Counted from the first letter of the stretch, positions 1 to 8,290 are shown. The stretch is DNA of 32,674 nt from Bordetella parapertussis (GCA_943331855.1 CALQNE010000012.1:1-32674), one strand, 5' to 3'. Made by a program: numbers and translations. The notes: generated by a model not told the origin, from the letters alone.

Positions 1-372
1 GAAGTGTTGTTCGGTGCCGGCACGCAAACCCTGCCGCATGTGAAATCAGGCAAGCTTAAATTGCTCGCAGTGACCGAAAGTGCCCGTTCACCACAATTGC
101 CCGATACCCCAACGGTGGCCGAGACGCTACCCGGTTATGAGTTAGCAGTTTGGTATGGTGCGTTCGGCCCAAAGGATCTGCCCAAAGACATCACCGAGCG
201 GTTGAACACTGAAATCAATCGTATTGTCGCGTTGCCAGAGGTGCGCTCAAAAATGGCTGCGATCGGTGTAGAAGTGGTGTCTTCAACCCCAGAGAGTTTT
301 GCGAAAACACTTCAACAAGACGCAGCCAAGTACACAAAATTGATTCGTGAGCTAAAAATTACGGCTGAGTGA
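1..372 (+). CDS. Bug/TctC-family solute receptor, C-terminal part (truncated by window start)
   Basis: The reading frame is open from the first base and ends at TGA 370-372, giving 123 residues of a C-terminal domain. The segment with GKLKLLAVTESARSPQLPD, then PTVAETLPGYEL and WYGAFGPKDLP, is the usual second-lobe pattern of Bug receptors of the tripartite tricarboxylate transporter family. These are periplasmic proteins that bind carboxylates and related small molecules. The signal peptide and first lobe lie outside the window. The last 14 bases overlap the 3' end of the convergent MFS gene. Ligand cannot be told from this fragment. The family call is secure because three full-length paralogues occur in the same window. 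Confidence 0.93.
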   Translation, partial: EVLFGAGTQTLPHVKSGKLKLLAVTESARSPQLPDTPTVAETLPGYELAVWYGAFGPKDLPKDITERLNTEINRIVALPEVRSKMAAIGVEVVSSTPESFAKTLQQDAAKYTKLIRELKITAE

Positions 373-1549
373 GTGCCTGGGCCGGACGCGGCGGTAGGCG
401 GGTGGCCAGCACAATTCCTGCCACATTTACCACCGCCGCAATCCAGATGGATGACCGGTAGCTATTGCTCCAGTCAAACAACCAACCGGCTAAGACAGGC
501 AGGCATATTGCAGCGATACACCAGCCAATATAAAGGCGGCTCGCGACCACGCCAAACTGTGTCGCAGGCCAGTGCATGCCGATACCACCTGCGGCCGAGC
601 CCGAGACAAAACCGTAGCCCATACCGACCATGGCCAGCGCAATCAAGGCGACGTGCGGATTAGGCCATAGCGTGAGCATCAAGGCGCCAGTCAACGACCA
701 TATGTGGGCTCCACACATCACTTGTCGAAGACTGAAGCGATCCATCAACCAGCCACCTGTAATGCGTGCGCTCGCGATCATCCCCGTGATAAACGAGGTC
801 GCGCCAATTGCAAATTGAGTGCCGCCGCCATAGGACTGCACGATCCCAGCGGCTTGACTCATCACCATCAGGCCCGCAGACGCGGCTAAAAAGAATACGA
901 TGGCGATCTTAAAAAATAGGGGCCATTGAATCATGCCCAGGTACATCGCGTTTGCGTCGGCGTTGCGATCCGTAGCGATAGTCGTACCGGCTGTAACTTT
1001 TGGGATGTGGCTTCGTAAGCCGGTCAGCCAGACTGCAACCAAGCCGCTTATAAAAACCACCAGCGCTAGGTTTAACAAAGTCTGCCGTAAACCCATCTGT
1101 TCAACAGACCAGCCGAGCAAGGGTGCGCCAATCATCGCACCTAAGGGATAGAGGCCAACAACATACCCATTGACTAAGCCGCGACGCTTGGTGGGCGCAA
1201 GATTAACAATCTGTTGTGCTGTCGTAAACGCCGTGCCTCCACCCAGACCAAAAAGGATGCCATACCCAAGCATGAGCGACCAAAAGCCTTGCGCCTGAGA
1301 GGCCAGCGCCAGGCCTAAGGCCCCCGTGACACAGGTAACTATTAGTACGGCCCCGGTCGACATGCGGGTATAGAGCACCGGCGCGATATTCATCCCCGTA
1401 GCAAACATAATTGTCGAAAGACCAAACACCATGCCCATATCCGTACGCGTGAGCGAGAGCATGGCTTCCATGGATTTTAGAAATACACTGAACGCGTAGA
1501 TCGTGCCAAAGGGTAAGTTCGCAAAGGTGGCGGCTAGGATGAGGCGCAT
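359..1549 (-). CDS. MFS transporter, oxalate/formate antiporter (OFA)-like
   Basis: An integral inner-membrane protein of about 396 residues with roughly twelve hydrophobic segments. The N-terminus (NLPFGTIYAFSVFLKSMEAM, then a LSLTRTDMGMVFGLS stretch) and the glycine-rich segment YGILFGLGGGTAF resemble the OFA branch of the major facilitator superfamily, whose members move organic anions. The substrate is not determinable here. The start chosen is the ATG at 1549; a TTG at 1588 would add 13 mostly lysine-rich residues and is less likely for a membrane protein N-terminus. The gene is convergent with, and overlaps by 14 bases, the Bug receptor fragment. It is divergent from the glutathione S-transferase gene. 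Family call firm, subfamily moderate. Confidence 0.85.
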   Translation of the reverse strand: MRLILAATFANLPFGTIYAFSVFLKSMEAMLSLTRTDMGMVFGLSTIMFATGMNIAPVLYTRMSTGAVLIVTCVTGALGLALASQAQGFWSLMLGYGILFGLGGGTAFTTAQQIVNLAPTKRRGLVNGYVVGLYPLGAMIGAPLLGWSVEQMGLRQTLLNLALVVFISGLVAVWLTGLRSHIPKVTAGTTIATDRNADANAMYLGMIQWPLFFKIAIVFFLAASAGLMVMSQAAGIVQSYGGGTQFAIGATSFITGMIASARITGGWLMDRFSLRQVMCGAHIWSLTGALMLTLWPNPHVALIALAMVGMGYGFVSGSAAGGIGMHWPATQFGVVASRLYIGWCIAAICLPVLAGWLFDWSNSYRSSIWIAAVVNVAGIVLATRLPPRPAQALTQP

Positions 1550-1643
1550 GAACGAGTGTTTATTCTTTTTAATTTTTGATCGTATCAATATAATCTAAAT
1601 TGTGATTGCCATTTACCCGAGTTGTCTTGAAAAAGGATTCAAG

Positions 1644-2321
1644 TTGAAGTTATATATCGCAAATAAAAATTACTCGTCCTGGTCGTTGAGACCTTGGGCG
1701 CTGATGCAAGTGCGTGGCATTGCCTTTGACGAGGTTTTAGTACCCTTTGCGCTCGGAGGGCAGCCCACTACATTTAAAGCGTTCTCGCCAACAAGCAAAG
1801 TGCCTTGCTTGGAAACGAATGGCCTATTGATTTGGGATTCGCTGGCGATCTGTGAGTACCTCGCTGAGCAAGATCCTGGTTGTTGGCCCGTCGATACCGC
1901 GGCTCGCGCGTGGGCGCGCAGTGCGGCTGCTGAGATGCACTCGGGGTTTCAGGCGTTGCGCAGCCAGTGTCCAATGAATTGTGGGATTCGTGTTGCACTT
2001 CAAAAAATCGATGAGACCTTACGCGCTGATGTTGATCGTATCGATGCGCTGTGGCAAGACGGATTAACGAGATTTGGCGGCCCTTACTTAGCCGGTAAAG
2101 ACTATGGCATCGTCGATGCGTTTTTTGCACCTGTGATTTTTAGAGTGCAGAGTTATGGATTGCAATTGAGCCAAGCTTCGCAATCCTATGTCGACAGAAT
2201 GTTGAGTTTGCCCAGTATGCAGCGTTGGTATGAAGACGCCTTAAGTGAAACCTGGCGCAAGCCTGAGTACGAGCAGGCGGCCGTCGCGAACGGAAAAATT
2301 GTGCAAGACTTCAGAGCTTGA
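1644..2321 (+). CDS. Glutathione S-transferase family protein
   Basis: A cytosolic 225-residue thioredoxin-fold/GST protein. It begins with KLYIANKNYSSWSLRPW, the typical N-terminus with a serine-containing active-site region of the zeta-like bacterial GSTs. SKVPCLETNG is the cis-proline glutathione-binding loop, WDSLAICEYLAE the following helix, and YLAGKDYGIVDAFFAPV the C-terminal domain signature. The start is taken as TTG at 1644 because AAAAGGA at 1631-1637 sits 6 bases upstream and homologues begin at this methionine. A GTG at 1602 in the same frame would add 14 atypical residues. Zeta-like members can isomerise or conjugate electrophiles, but no specific reaction can be assigned. It stands alone between a divergent MFS gene and a convergent Bug gene. 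Confidence 0.9.
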   Translation: MKLYIANKNYSSWSLRPWALMQVRGIAFDEVLVPFALGGQPTTFKAFSPTSKVPCLETNGLLIWDSLAICEYLAEQDPGCWPVDTAARAWARSAAAEMHSGFQALRSQCPMNCGIRVALQKIDETLRADVDRIDALWQDGLTRFGGPYLAGKDYGIVDAFFAPVIFRVQSYGLQLSQASQSYVDRMLSLPSMQRWYEDALSETWRKPEYEQAAVANGKIVQDFRA

Positions 2322-2343
2322 CGTCTTTAGCAGGATTGTGAGC

Positions 2344-2380
2344 GTACCGCGCCACGTATAGGCGCGTATACGTGGCGTAC
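2344..2380. terminator. Hairpin between convergent genes (possible bidirectional terminator)
   Basis: Perfect 10-bp arms GCCACGTATA (2351-2360) and TATACGTGGC (2367-2376) enclose a 6-base loop; GTAC at 2344-2347 and 2377-2380 can extend the stem across a 3-base bulge. It lies between the GST stop and the convergent Bug stop, where a bidirectional terminator is expected. There is no T-tract on either side, so intrinsic termination is uncertain. Confidence 0.45.
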
Positions 2381-2395
2381 AACAGCACACCGTTG

Positions 2396-3367
2396 CTATT
2401 CTGGCTCAATCCCTGCGGCCTTAATCGATTCACCCCAGCGTTTTGCCTCTGACTTCAAAAAGTCTGCATACTGAGCGACGGTTGATCCTCTCACTTCTGC
2501 GCCGGTTGCTGTAATCTTTTTGCGAAGTTCGGGATTTTGTAATGCCTTATTCACTTCGCCGTTGAGCTTTGTAATAATTTCTGGTGGTGTATTGGCCGGC
2601 GCCATCATGCCTGACCAGGCGCCGAATTCAACACCCGGAAGAATAGTTTCTGACAGCGTTGGAATATCAGGTATTTGCTCGATGCGCTGGAGGCTGCTCA
2701 CCGCCAATCCTTTCACTCTATTCTGTTTAACCAGGGGGATCAGTGCGTTTGCTGTACCAAGATAAAACTGTACCTGACCACCTAAAACGTCTGCGAGCGC
2801 TGGGGCTTCGCTTCGGTAGGGCACATGAATTGCGGTGACGCCGGTGATCTTGAGCATTTGTACGGTGGATAAATGCGTGACATTGCCGTTACCTGCCGAC
2901 GCATAGTTTTTATCTGGATTTGCTCTCAGGTAGTCGATCAGTTCTTTAGGCGTATTGACCGTGACGTTCGGTGGAACAACCAAGAGCAAAGGAATATTTG
3001 CGGTAAGTGCAATTGGGGTGAGTTCCTTCGTAAAGTCGTAGCTCAATTTTTTATATAGCGAAGGACTTAACACCATCGACGACGTGTTGTAGAGCAGCGT
3101 ATATCCATCGGCGGTTGATTTGGCGACGATTTCGCCAGCGATATTTCCATTTGCGCCCGCTTTGTTGTCGACAATGACCGGTACACCCATGTTATTTGAA
3201 AGCTCGACTGCGAGCGCGCGTAATACCGAATCAGTGCCCCCGCCCGCGGCAAAACCAATCACAATTCGAATTGGGCGATTCGGGTAGCTGGCTTGCGCAT
3301 GCACGCTGTGCAGCCAGAACGCCGTTAAACCCAACATGAACCCGCATACAATTCTTTTTAAACTCAT
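2396..3367 (-). CDS. Bug/TctC-family extracytoplasmic solute receptor
   Basis: A 323-residue periplasmic binding protein. Residues 1-25 form a signal peptide (hydrophobic core GFMLGLTAFWL, cleavage after VHA or AQA). The mature protein starts with YPNRPIRIVIGFAAGGGTD, the typical Bug opening with the glycine-rich ligand loop. IVDNKAGANGNIAGE, ASAGNGNVTHLS and IHVPYRSEAPALADVLGGQV follow in family order. Length is normal. The ATG has AGGAG about 8 bases upstream. It is 84 bases downstream of the SDR gene on the same strand with no clear hairpin between, so it is probably the last gene of the acyl-CoA operon. It may bind the acid that the pathway degrades; that is inference. No TctA/TctB partners are nearby. 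Confidence 0.95.
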   Translation of the reverse strand: MSLKRIVCGFMLGLTAFWLHSVHAQASYPNRPIRIVIGFAAGGGTDSVLRALAVELSNNMGVPVIVDNKAGANGNIAGEIVAKSTADGYTLLYNTSSMVLSPSLYKKLSYDFTKELTPIALTANIPLLLVVPPNVTVNTPKELIDYLRANPDKNYASAGNGNVTHLSTVQMLKITGVTAIHVPYRSEAPALADVLGGQVQFYLGTANALIPLVKQNRVKGLAVSSLQRIEQIPDIPTLSETILPGVEFGAWSGMMAPANTPPEIITKLNGEVNKALQNPELRKKITATGAEVRGSTVAQYADFLKSEAKRWGESIKAAGIEPE

Positions 3368-3451
3368 CGTGATTGCTCCTGTGTTCTATCGGTAAATTTC
3401 TGAAGTACCAAACAGTGTTGATGCCGAAGTGGTGGTTGCTTGAGTTGGACG

Positions 3452-4222
3452 TTAGCCCGCCATGGTGAGGCCGCCGGAAACGCTTAATACTTGTCCGGTA
3501 ATAAATGCCGCGTCATCGCTGGCAAGAAAACAGACCGCCCCAGCAAGATCCTCGGGCTGTCCCAGTCGACCAAACGGGATCGCTTTGGTCAGCGCCGCTT
3601 TTAATTTGTCTGCATTTTCGCCTTCGCCCGCAAAATCTCTAAATAAAGCGGTATCGGTCGGCCCTGGGCACACGACATTGATGTTGATTTGTTTGCGCGC
3701 CATTTCGCGAGCCATTGTTTTTGTGAAAGCAATCATGCCGCCCTTGCAGGCTGAGTAGACCGCTTCACCGGATGAGCCCACACGACCGGCATCGGACGCG
3801 ATATTAATCACACGGCCTTTTCCTCGGGCACTCATCAGCTTTAAAACTGATTTGTGCAAATTCAAAGGCCCGAGCAGGTTAATGGCAATAATTTTCTGCC
3901 ACAGGCTGGGGTCGGTATCCAAAAAACGAGCGCCATGGTCCCAGCCAGCATTATTAATCAGCACGTCAATGGGACCTTGCTTTTCTTCGACCGCCAAGAC
4001 GGTATCCTGAACTTTTTGAGCATCGGTGATGTCGACTTTGTAGGCGTGTGCTTGACCGATGTTCTTGTTGAGGATGTCAGCCGCAACAGCTTGGGCCGCT
4101 GCGATATTCAAATCAAATATTGCAATGTTTGCGCCTTCTTGGGCCAGGCGATGACAGATCGCCGCACCGATACCGCCCGCTCCGCCTGTAACAATGACAA
4201 CCTTGCCCGAAAGTCCTTTCAT
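3452..4222 (-). CDS. SDR-family NAD(P)-dependent dehydrogenase, BadH-like
   Basis: A 256-residue classical short-chain dehydrogenase. The cofactor motif TGGAGGIG is at residues 12-19, NNAG at 90-93, catalytic Ser143 (INIASDAG) and Tyr156-x3-Lys160 (YSACK). Asp37 at the end of beta-2 (AIFDLN) favours NAD+. The sequence resembles 2-hydroxycyclohexanecarboxyl-CoA dehydrogenase (BadH) and 3-hydroxyacyl-CoA dehydrogenases of the SDR type. In this context it most likely oxidises a hydroxyacyl-CoA made by the MaoC hydratase. Its ATG overlaps the CoA-transferase stop by 4 bases, which indicates translational coupling; an AAGGA box lies just upstream. The exact substrate is inferred only from the operon. 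Confidence 0.93.
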   Translation of the reverse strand: MKGLSGKVVIVTGGAGGIGAAICHRLAQEGANIAIFDLNIAAAQAVAADILNKNIGQAHAYKVDITDAQKVQDTVLAVEEKQGPIDVLINNAGWDHGARFLDTDPSLWQKIIAINLLGPLNLHKSVLKLMSARGKGRVINIASDAGRVGSSGEAVYSACKGGMIAFTKTMAREMARKQININVVCPGPTDTALFRDFAGEGENADKLKAALTKAIPFGRLGQPEDLAGAVCFLASDDAAFITGQVLSVSGGLTMAG

Positions 4223-5439
4223 GTATTTTCCTTTTTACCGCTGCCTGTTTGTTGAACCTGAATGCTACGCAGGACCTCTTCGGTGTGTTCGCCAAGCTGC
4301 GGTGGTGGTGTGCGGATGCTGCCCGGCGTTTGAGAGAAATGCAAGGGAATCGCAGTTCTAACTAAAGGTCCTTCACTGGGATGTTGATAGTGCTCAAAAA
4401 ATTTTGTTTCTTTTAGGTAAGGGTCTAATGGCAAATCATTGAGTCGATTCATCGGGCCATTAGGGATATCAACTTCGTCCAAGAGACGACGCCAATCGGC
4501 GGTGCTTCGCGTGCTGATGTGCTCGGCGACGATGGTGTAGAGCAATTCAATATTGTCGGCACGCGCGAGCAGCGTTGAAAACCGGGCATCGGCAGCCAGA
4601 TCTGGTCGTTCAAAGACGCCGAATAATCGTCGCCATTGATCATCACTGATTGCCAGCAGGCAAATATGACCATCCAGCGTGGGAAAAGGTTTGCGATGCA
4701 CAGATAGCGCGCGCGTATAGCCCAGATGGCCTTCTTCACCCAGGGCCCCAGTCCACATATGTTCAAGTAGATTAAAAGAAAGCATGGTTTCGTACATGGG
4801 CACTAAAACCTGTTGGCCCACGCCGGTGCGTTCGCGGCTGTAGAGCGCCATCGAAATCGCAGACGCGAGATACACGCCACACAACTTATCTGCCATCACG
4901 GTCGGAAAGTAGGCGGGTACGCCAGTGGACATTTGAGCCATGCCGGCAATACCGCTTTCACCCTGGATCACGTCGTCGTACGCTGGGCGGTCGCGGTGCG
5001 GACCGGCTGGGTTATAGCCGGGCGCTGAGGCAAAAATCAAACGCGGATATTTTTTTGAGAGCGCCTCGTAATTTAGGCCAAGGCGCTCGGCTGCGTTGCT
5101 GCGCATGCTGTGAACGAATACATCAGTTTCTTCGAGTAGTGCGAATAGTTTGTCTCGATCGGTGGGTTGTTTGAGATCAAGCACTACACTTTTTTTATTA
5201 CGATTGAGATTCAGAAAAAAAACGGACATCTGGGGATGTCGACCCGGCCCGTTGTTTCGCATAGGATCTCCGCCCGGGGCTTCAATCTTGATGATACTTG
5301 CGCCCATGTCGCCCAGCGACTGTGTTGCCACGGGGCCCAGGACGTTGATGGTGAGGTCAAGGACGCGAACCCCGGAAAGCGGGCCGACTCCTGGGGCGCC
5401 GTAAGGTGCGCTCACTTGCTCGCCTGATCGCTGCGACAT
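4219..5439 (-). CDS. CaiB/Frc-type (class III) CoA-transferase
   Basis: A family III CoA-transferase of 406 residues, the usual length. LSGVRVLDL at 21-29 begins the domain, FLNLNRNKKSVVLDL is at 75-89, RPAYDDVIQ at 151-159, and the probable nucleophile Asp184 lies in VMADKLCG, aligned with Asp169 of formyl-CoA transferase. It would move CoA from a donor such as succinyl-CoA to a carboxylic acid, activating it for the neighbouring acyl-CoA dehydrogenase. The ATG at 5439 overlaps the MaoC gene by 28 bases. A GTG at 5415 forms a GTGA start/stop overlap with the MaoC stop and has AGGCGAG close upstream, so it may be the true start (398 residues). The next junction has the same 4-base style. Confidence 0.93.
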   Translation of the reverse strand: MSQRSGEQVSAPYGAPGVGPLSGVRVLDLTINVLGPVATQSLGDMGASIIKIEAPGGDPMRNNGPGRHPQMSVFFLNLNRNKKSVVLDLKQPTDRDKLFALLEETDVFVHSMRSNAAERLGLNYEALSKKYPRLIFASAPGYNPAGPHRDRPAYDDVIQGESGIAGMAQMSTGVPAYFPTVMADKLCGVYLASAISMALYSRERTGVGQQVLVPMYETMLSFNLLEHMWTGALGEEGHLGYTRALSVHRKPFPTLDGHICLLAISDDQWRRLFGVFERPDLAADARFSTLLARADNIELLYTIVAEHISTRSTADWRRLLDEVDIPNGPMNRLNDLPLDPYLKETKFFEHYQHPSEGPLVRTAIPLHFSQTPGSIRTPPPQLGEHTEEVLRSIQVQQTGSGKKENT

Positions 5440-5885
5440 TTCACCATTCGCAGAGGGGTATAAATCAGGATGGTTTTTCCGACTTGATTGACAACCCGGT
5501 TTCGAGTGCGCACGAGCCCGCGGCCAGGACGACTTTTGGACAAGCGCGCTTCAACGACTTCACACTCTACGTGAATCGTATCCCCTGCAAAGGCCGGGTT
5601 TTCGATGTTGAGTTCCATGTTCAAAAACGCGTAGCCGGTTTTTTGCATCGTCGATTGCGCGAGTAAGCCCTCAGCAAAGCAGTAGCTCAACGCCCCGGGT
5701 GCAAGTCTTCCTTTGATATCAGATTCGTTTTTGACAAACTCCATATCGGTAAACAATACTTCTGTCATATGGATCACGTTACAAAATGCACAGATATCGG
5801 CATCTTGTATGGTGCGCGCCAAGGTTTTGAATTTCTTCCCGACGGGTAGGTCTTCAAAGTAAAGTCCAAGTCCAACTGTTTCCAT
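5412..5885 (-). CDS. MaoC-like hot-dog-fold enoyl-CoA hydratase/dehydratase
   Basis: A 157-residue single hot-dog-domain protein of the MaoC/R-hydratase group. It starts with YFEDLPVGKKFKTLART, the standard opening, continues with DICAFCNVIHMTEVLFTDMEF, and carries RLAPGALSYCFAEGLL and AFAGDTIHVECEVVEARLSKSRPGRG further on. Members hydrate 2-enoyl-CoA thioesters to (R)-3-hydroxyacyl-CoAs or do the reverse. The ATG at 5885 was chosen because GGGAG lies about 6 bases upstream and homologues begin here; the frame stays open upstream without a fitting start. It is 40 bases downstream of the acyl-CoA dehydrogenase and overlaps the CoA-transferase. It likely performs the hydration step of the operon. 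Confidence 0.9.
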   Translation of the reverse strand: METVGLGLYFEDLPVGKKFKTLARTIQDADICAFCNVIHMTEVLFTDMEFVKNESDIKGRLAPGALSYCFAEGLLAQSTMQKTGYAFLNMELNIENPAFAGDTIHVECEVVEARLSKSRPGRGLVRTRNRVVNQVGKTILIYTPLRMVKCRSDQASK

Positions 5886-5925
5886 AGCAACTCCCTGTTT
5901 CGTTAAAGTGAAGTGCGAAATTTGG

Positions 5926-7080
5926 CTAGCGGGCAGGCCTGCCAAGCAAGTGATTCGCAATAATATTTCGTTGAATTTGATTTGTACCTTCAATGATTTG
6001 TAAAACCTTCGCGTCACGAAAGTATCGATTGATTGGGTATTCGTTTGAAATGCCGGCGGCCCCAAATAGCTGAACAGCATCGGTCGCGACCTTCATCGCG
6101 GTGTCGGTCGCAAAGCATTTTGACATGGCAGCAATGGGTGCCAATTCTTTTCCAGAGACCCCGGCATCGACCATCGCGGCAGCTTTGTAGACCAAATTAC
6201 GTGCGGCTTCAGTTTGGATTGCCATGTCGGCGAGCATCCACCGGATGCCTTGAAAATCACTAATCTTTTGTCCGAATGCCACGCGATCTTGAATGAAGAC
6301 GCTGGCATGATCAATGGCGCCTTGAGACAGCCCAACGCCGCGCGCGCCGATGAGTGGGCGACTTTTATTAAACGCTTCCATCACAACTTTGAAGCCTTTG
6401 CCAGATTCGCCGAGTACGTGTGATGCTGGAACGAAAACGTTGTCTAGAAAAAGAGGACAAGACGGTACGCCACGTGCGCCCATCTTTTCTTCTTTGCGCC
6501 CGATTTCAAAGCCTTTACTGCTGCGTTCGACAATGAAGAGATTAATGCTGGCAGTTGATTGCTCGTCTGACGTTTTTGCAGCGACCAACACAAAGTCGGC
6601 AACGCTAGAGTTGGTACACCAGATTTTTGAGCCACTTAGGCTAAAGCCACCGTCTACGGCCGTCGCACGAGTTTTGATGCCCGCAACATCAGAGCCACTT
6701 TGAGCCTCTGTGGTTGAGATTGCCCCTCGTAAGGTGCCGTTTGCCAAGCCATGAAGATAGCGTTGCTTTTGTTCTGCGGTTCCGCCGGCAAGAATCGCGC
6801 CAAATGGCACCCATTGAAGCAGCAACAAATAAGCGGTGTTGTAACAAACGCGACCAAATTCTTCGATCGCCAGGCAGGCGGAGACCATGCTGTTTGTGCC
6901 GCCATACTCTTCTGGAAAAGGCAGTGTGAATAAGCCTAACTGCTGAAGCAGATCGAACATGTCTTGCGGGTATTCGGCAGTTCGATCAATTTCGTTTGCA
7001 CGCGGAGCGACCTTTTCTTTAGCGACGCGACGGATCAGGTCTTGTATCTGAATCTGGTCAGCGGTTAAGGCAAATGACAA
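5926..7080 (-). CDS. Acyl-CoA dehydrogenase (FAD-dependent)
   Basis: A 384-residue acyl-CoA dehydrogenase of standard length. ISTTEAQSGSD at 121-131 is the flavin-contacting motif, IWCTNSSVAD the second signature, and the C-terminal FRDAKVLQIIEGTNQIQ holds the catalytic base Glu364 at the position used by short- and medium-chain family members. It introduces a 2,3-double bond into an acyl-CoA and passes electrons to ETF. The start is a TTG at 7080 with GGAG 6 bases upstream; the first 10 residues match the family N-terminus. It is the first gene of the minus-strand operon. A strong sigma70-like promoter and a palindromic operator lie directly upstream. Branched or alicyclic substrates are possible given the racemase nearby, but this is inference. 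Confidence 0.95.
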   Translation of the reverse strand: MSFALTADQIQIQDLIRRVAKEKVAPRANEIDRTAEYPQDMFDLLQQLGLFTLPFPEEYGGTNSMVSACLAIEEFGRVCYNTAYLLLLQWVPFGAILAGGTAEQKQRYLHGLANGTLRGAISTTEAQSGSDVAGIKTRATAVDGGFSLSGSKIWCTNSSVADFVLVAAKTSDEQSTASINLFIVERSSKGFEIGRKEEKMGARGVPSCPLFLDNVFVPASHVLGESGKGFKVVMEAFNKSRPLIGARGVGLSQGAIDHASVFIQDRVAFGQKISDFQGIRWMLADMAIQTEAARNLVYKAAAMVDAGVSGKELAPIAAMSKCFATDTAMKVATDAVQLFGAAGISNEYPINRYFRDAKVLQIIEGTNQIQRNIIANHLLGRPAR

Positions 7081-7108
7081 AGGTGTCTCCTTTTTTATTG
7101 TTCTTGAT

Positions 7109-7126
7109 CGTTCATAAAAATGAACG
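7109..7126 (-). promoter_or_regulatory. Palindromic operator, copy A (acyl-CoA dehydrogenase operon)
   Basis: A perfect 18-bp inverted repeat, CGTTCATAAAAATGAACG. It starts about 8 bases downstream of the predicted -10 box, so it covers the likely transcription start. Half-sites CGTTC and GAACG are separated by 8 A/T-rich bases. The same CGTTC-N8-GAACG layout recurs at 8224-8241. The placement suits a TetR-type repressor; no such regulator gene is in the window. Confidence 0.65.
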
Positions 7127-7134
7127 TCGTTAAA

Positions 7135-7163
7135 ATTTTATGCTTCAAAAAATGAATTGTCAA
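7135..7163 (-). promoter_or_regulatory. Sigma70-like promoter for the acyl-CoA dehydrogenase operon
   Basis: Read on the minus strand, TTGACA (7158-7163) is a perfect -35 box, followed by a 17-base spacer and TAAAAT (7135-7140) as -10 box. It sits in the 86-base gap between the quinone-oxidoreductase-like gene and the acyl-CoA dehydrogenase and points into the latter. Confidence 0.75.
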
Positions 7164-7166
7164 AGT

Positions 7167-8159
7167 TCAGACCTGTTCGGCGCGCACCTCTAAAACTACA
7201 CGCCCAACGGCTTGACGCGTTGCAAGCAAACGCATCGCGTCTTGATATTGTTCAAGAGGAAACACCTTTGAAATATGAGGGCGTAGCCGTCCTTGATTGG
7301 CCCAATGCAGCATCCACTGACGATAGGCTTGACCCTCTTCAGGGTTTTGTTTGGCGTGTTCAATCGCGCGCACGCCAACGATGCTAAAGCACTTGAGTAG
7401 TGGCTGATTCATTTTGATTTGCGGGATCACGCCGCCTGCGAAGCCCACGACCAATAAACGCCCACCCCAGGTAATGCACCGCATGGATTGTTCAAAGACT
7501 TCACCGCCGACTGTGTCAAGAATGACATCTGCGCCCTTTCCGCCAGTGAGTTCCATGACGCGCGCTTGAAAATGTTCTTGCTTGTAATTGATCAGGTGGT
7601 CGCTGCCCCGATCTTGGGCAATCGCAAGCTTTTCAGCACTTGAGGCGGTGGCAATCACCGTAGCCCCCAAAAGTTTGCCCACCTCTACCGCAGCAAGGCC
7701 AACGCCACCTGCGGCACCATGTACGAGCAGTACTTCACCAGGCTTCAATTGCCCGCGTTGAAGCAAAGCATTGGTCGCGGTTGCCGTGGCCACGATAAAG
7801 GCAGCGCCTTCGGCGAAACTAAAGTTTTTTGGTACAGGCAGCAGTTCAGCTTCTGGCACAATGGCTTGTTGTGCGTAGCAGCCGTGCCAAGCCCTAAACA
7901 TCACGCGGTCACCCAGCTGGTAGGTTCGTACATTTGCACCTAGTTCGCAGATGATTCCCGCGGCTTCCATGCCCGGGGTAAAGGGCAGGGATGGTTTGAG
8001 CTGGTACTTGCCGGCTGACATCAGAATATCTGGAAAATTGATCCCCGCTGCGTAAATCTCGACACGCACGTCGTCGGCGCCTAGCGCTTGAACGGGTACT
8101 TCTTCGAGTGTGAGACTTTCGTAAGAGCTCGGCTCTCGGCATAACACCGCAAGATTCAT
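7167..8159 (-). CDS. Quinone oxidoreductase-like zinc-free MDR protein
   Basis: A 330-residue medium-chain dehydrogenase/reductase of the NADPH:quinone oxidoreductase branch. The N-terminal GroES-like half has YAAGINFPDILMSAGKYQ and LPFTPGMEAAG; the nucleotide-binding half has VHGAAGGVGLAAVEVGKLLGA with the AAGGVG turn at 149-154. The cysteines of zinc alcohol dehydrogenases are absent, as expected for this branch. Members reduce quinones or enoyl compounds, including enoyl-CoAs, with NADPH. The ATG has AAGAAGGA about 6 bases upstream. It lies upstream of the acyl-CoA operon on the same strand with its own promoter and a matching operator, so it probably belongs to the same regulon. The exact reaction is unknown. 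Confidence 0.92.
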   Translation of the reverse strand: MNLAVLCREPSSYESLTLEEVPVQALGADDVRVEIYAAGINFPDILMSAGKYQLKPSLPFTPGMEAAGIICELGANVRTYQLGDRVMFRAWHGCYAQQAIVPEAELLPVPKNFSFAEGAAFIVATATATNALLQRGQLKPGEVLLVHGAAGGVGLAAVEVGKLLGATVIATASSAEKLAIAQDRGSDHLINYKQEHFQARVMELTGGKGADVILDTVGGEVFEQSMRCITWGGRLLVVGFAGGVIPQIKMNQPLLKCFSIVGVRAIEHAKQNPEEGQAYRQWMLHWANQGRLRPHISKVFPLEQYQDAMRLLATRQAVGRVVLEVRAEQV

Positions 8160-8223
8160 AGGGGTCCTTCTTAAAAAAGGCTGAAAGCGCTGCGATTCGG
8201 CTAGTGGGGTATAGAAATTTGGT

Positions 8224-8241
8224 CGTTCACAAAATAGAACG
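8224..8241 (-). promoter_or_regulatory. Palindromic operator, copy B (quinone-oxidoreductase-like gene)
   Basis: CGTTCACAAAATAGAACG has the same half-sites and 8-base spacing as the palindrome at 7109-7126. The adjacent bases extend it with a further CGTTC, and 8234-8250 forms a second inverted repeat (ATAGAAC/GTTCTAT around GGC). It lies just downstream of the predicted -10 box of the minus-strand promoter. It may also act on the divergent racemase gene. Confidence 0.6.
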
Positions 8242-8252
8242 GCGTTCTATTT

Positions 8253-8280
8253 AATATACTTCATAGAATGCAGATGTCAA
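8253..8280 (-). promoter_or_regulatory. Sigma70-like promoter for the quinone-oxidoreductase-like gene
   Basis: On the minus strand TTGACA (8275-8280), a 16-base spacer and TATATT (8253-8258) form a near-consensus promoter. Its layout matches that of the promoter at 7135-7163: from the 5' end of the -35 box to the palindrome is 39 bases here and 37 bases there. Confidence 0.7.
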
Positions 8281-8290
8281 TGCGGGCGCG

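Noticed and set aside
3854..4255. 133-codon plus-strand open frame opposite the SDR gene
   Set aside because: It is antisense to the Rossmann-fold region with clear SDR motifs.
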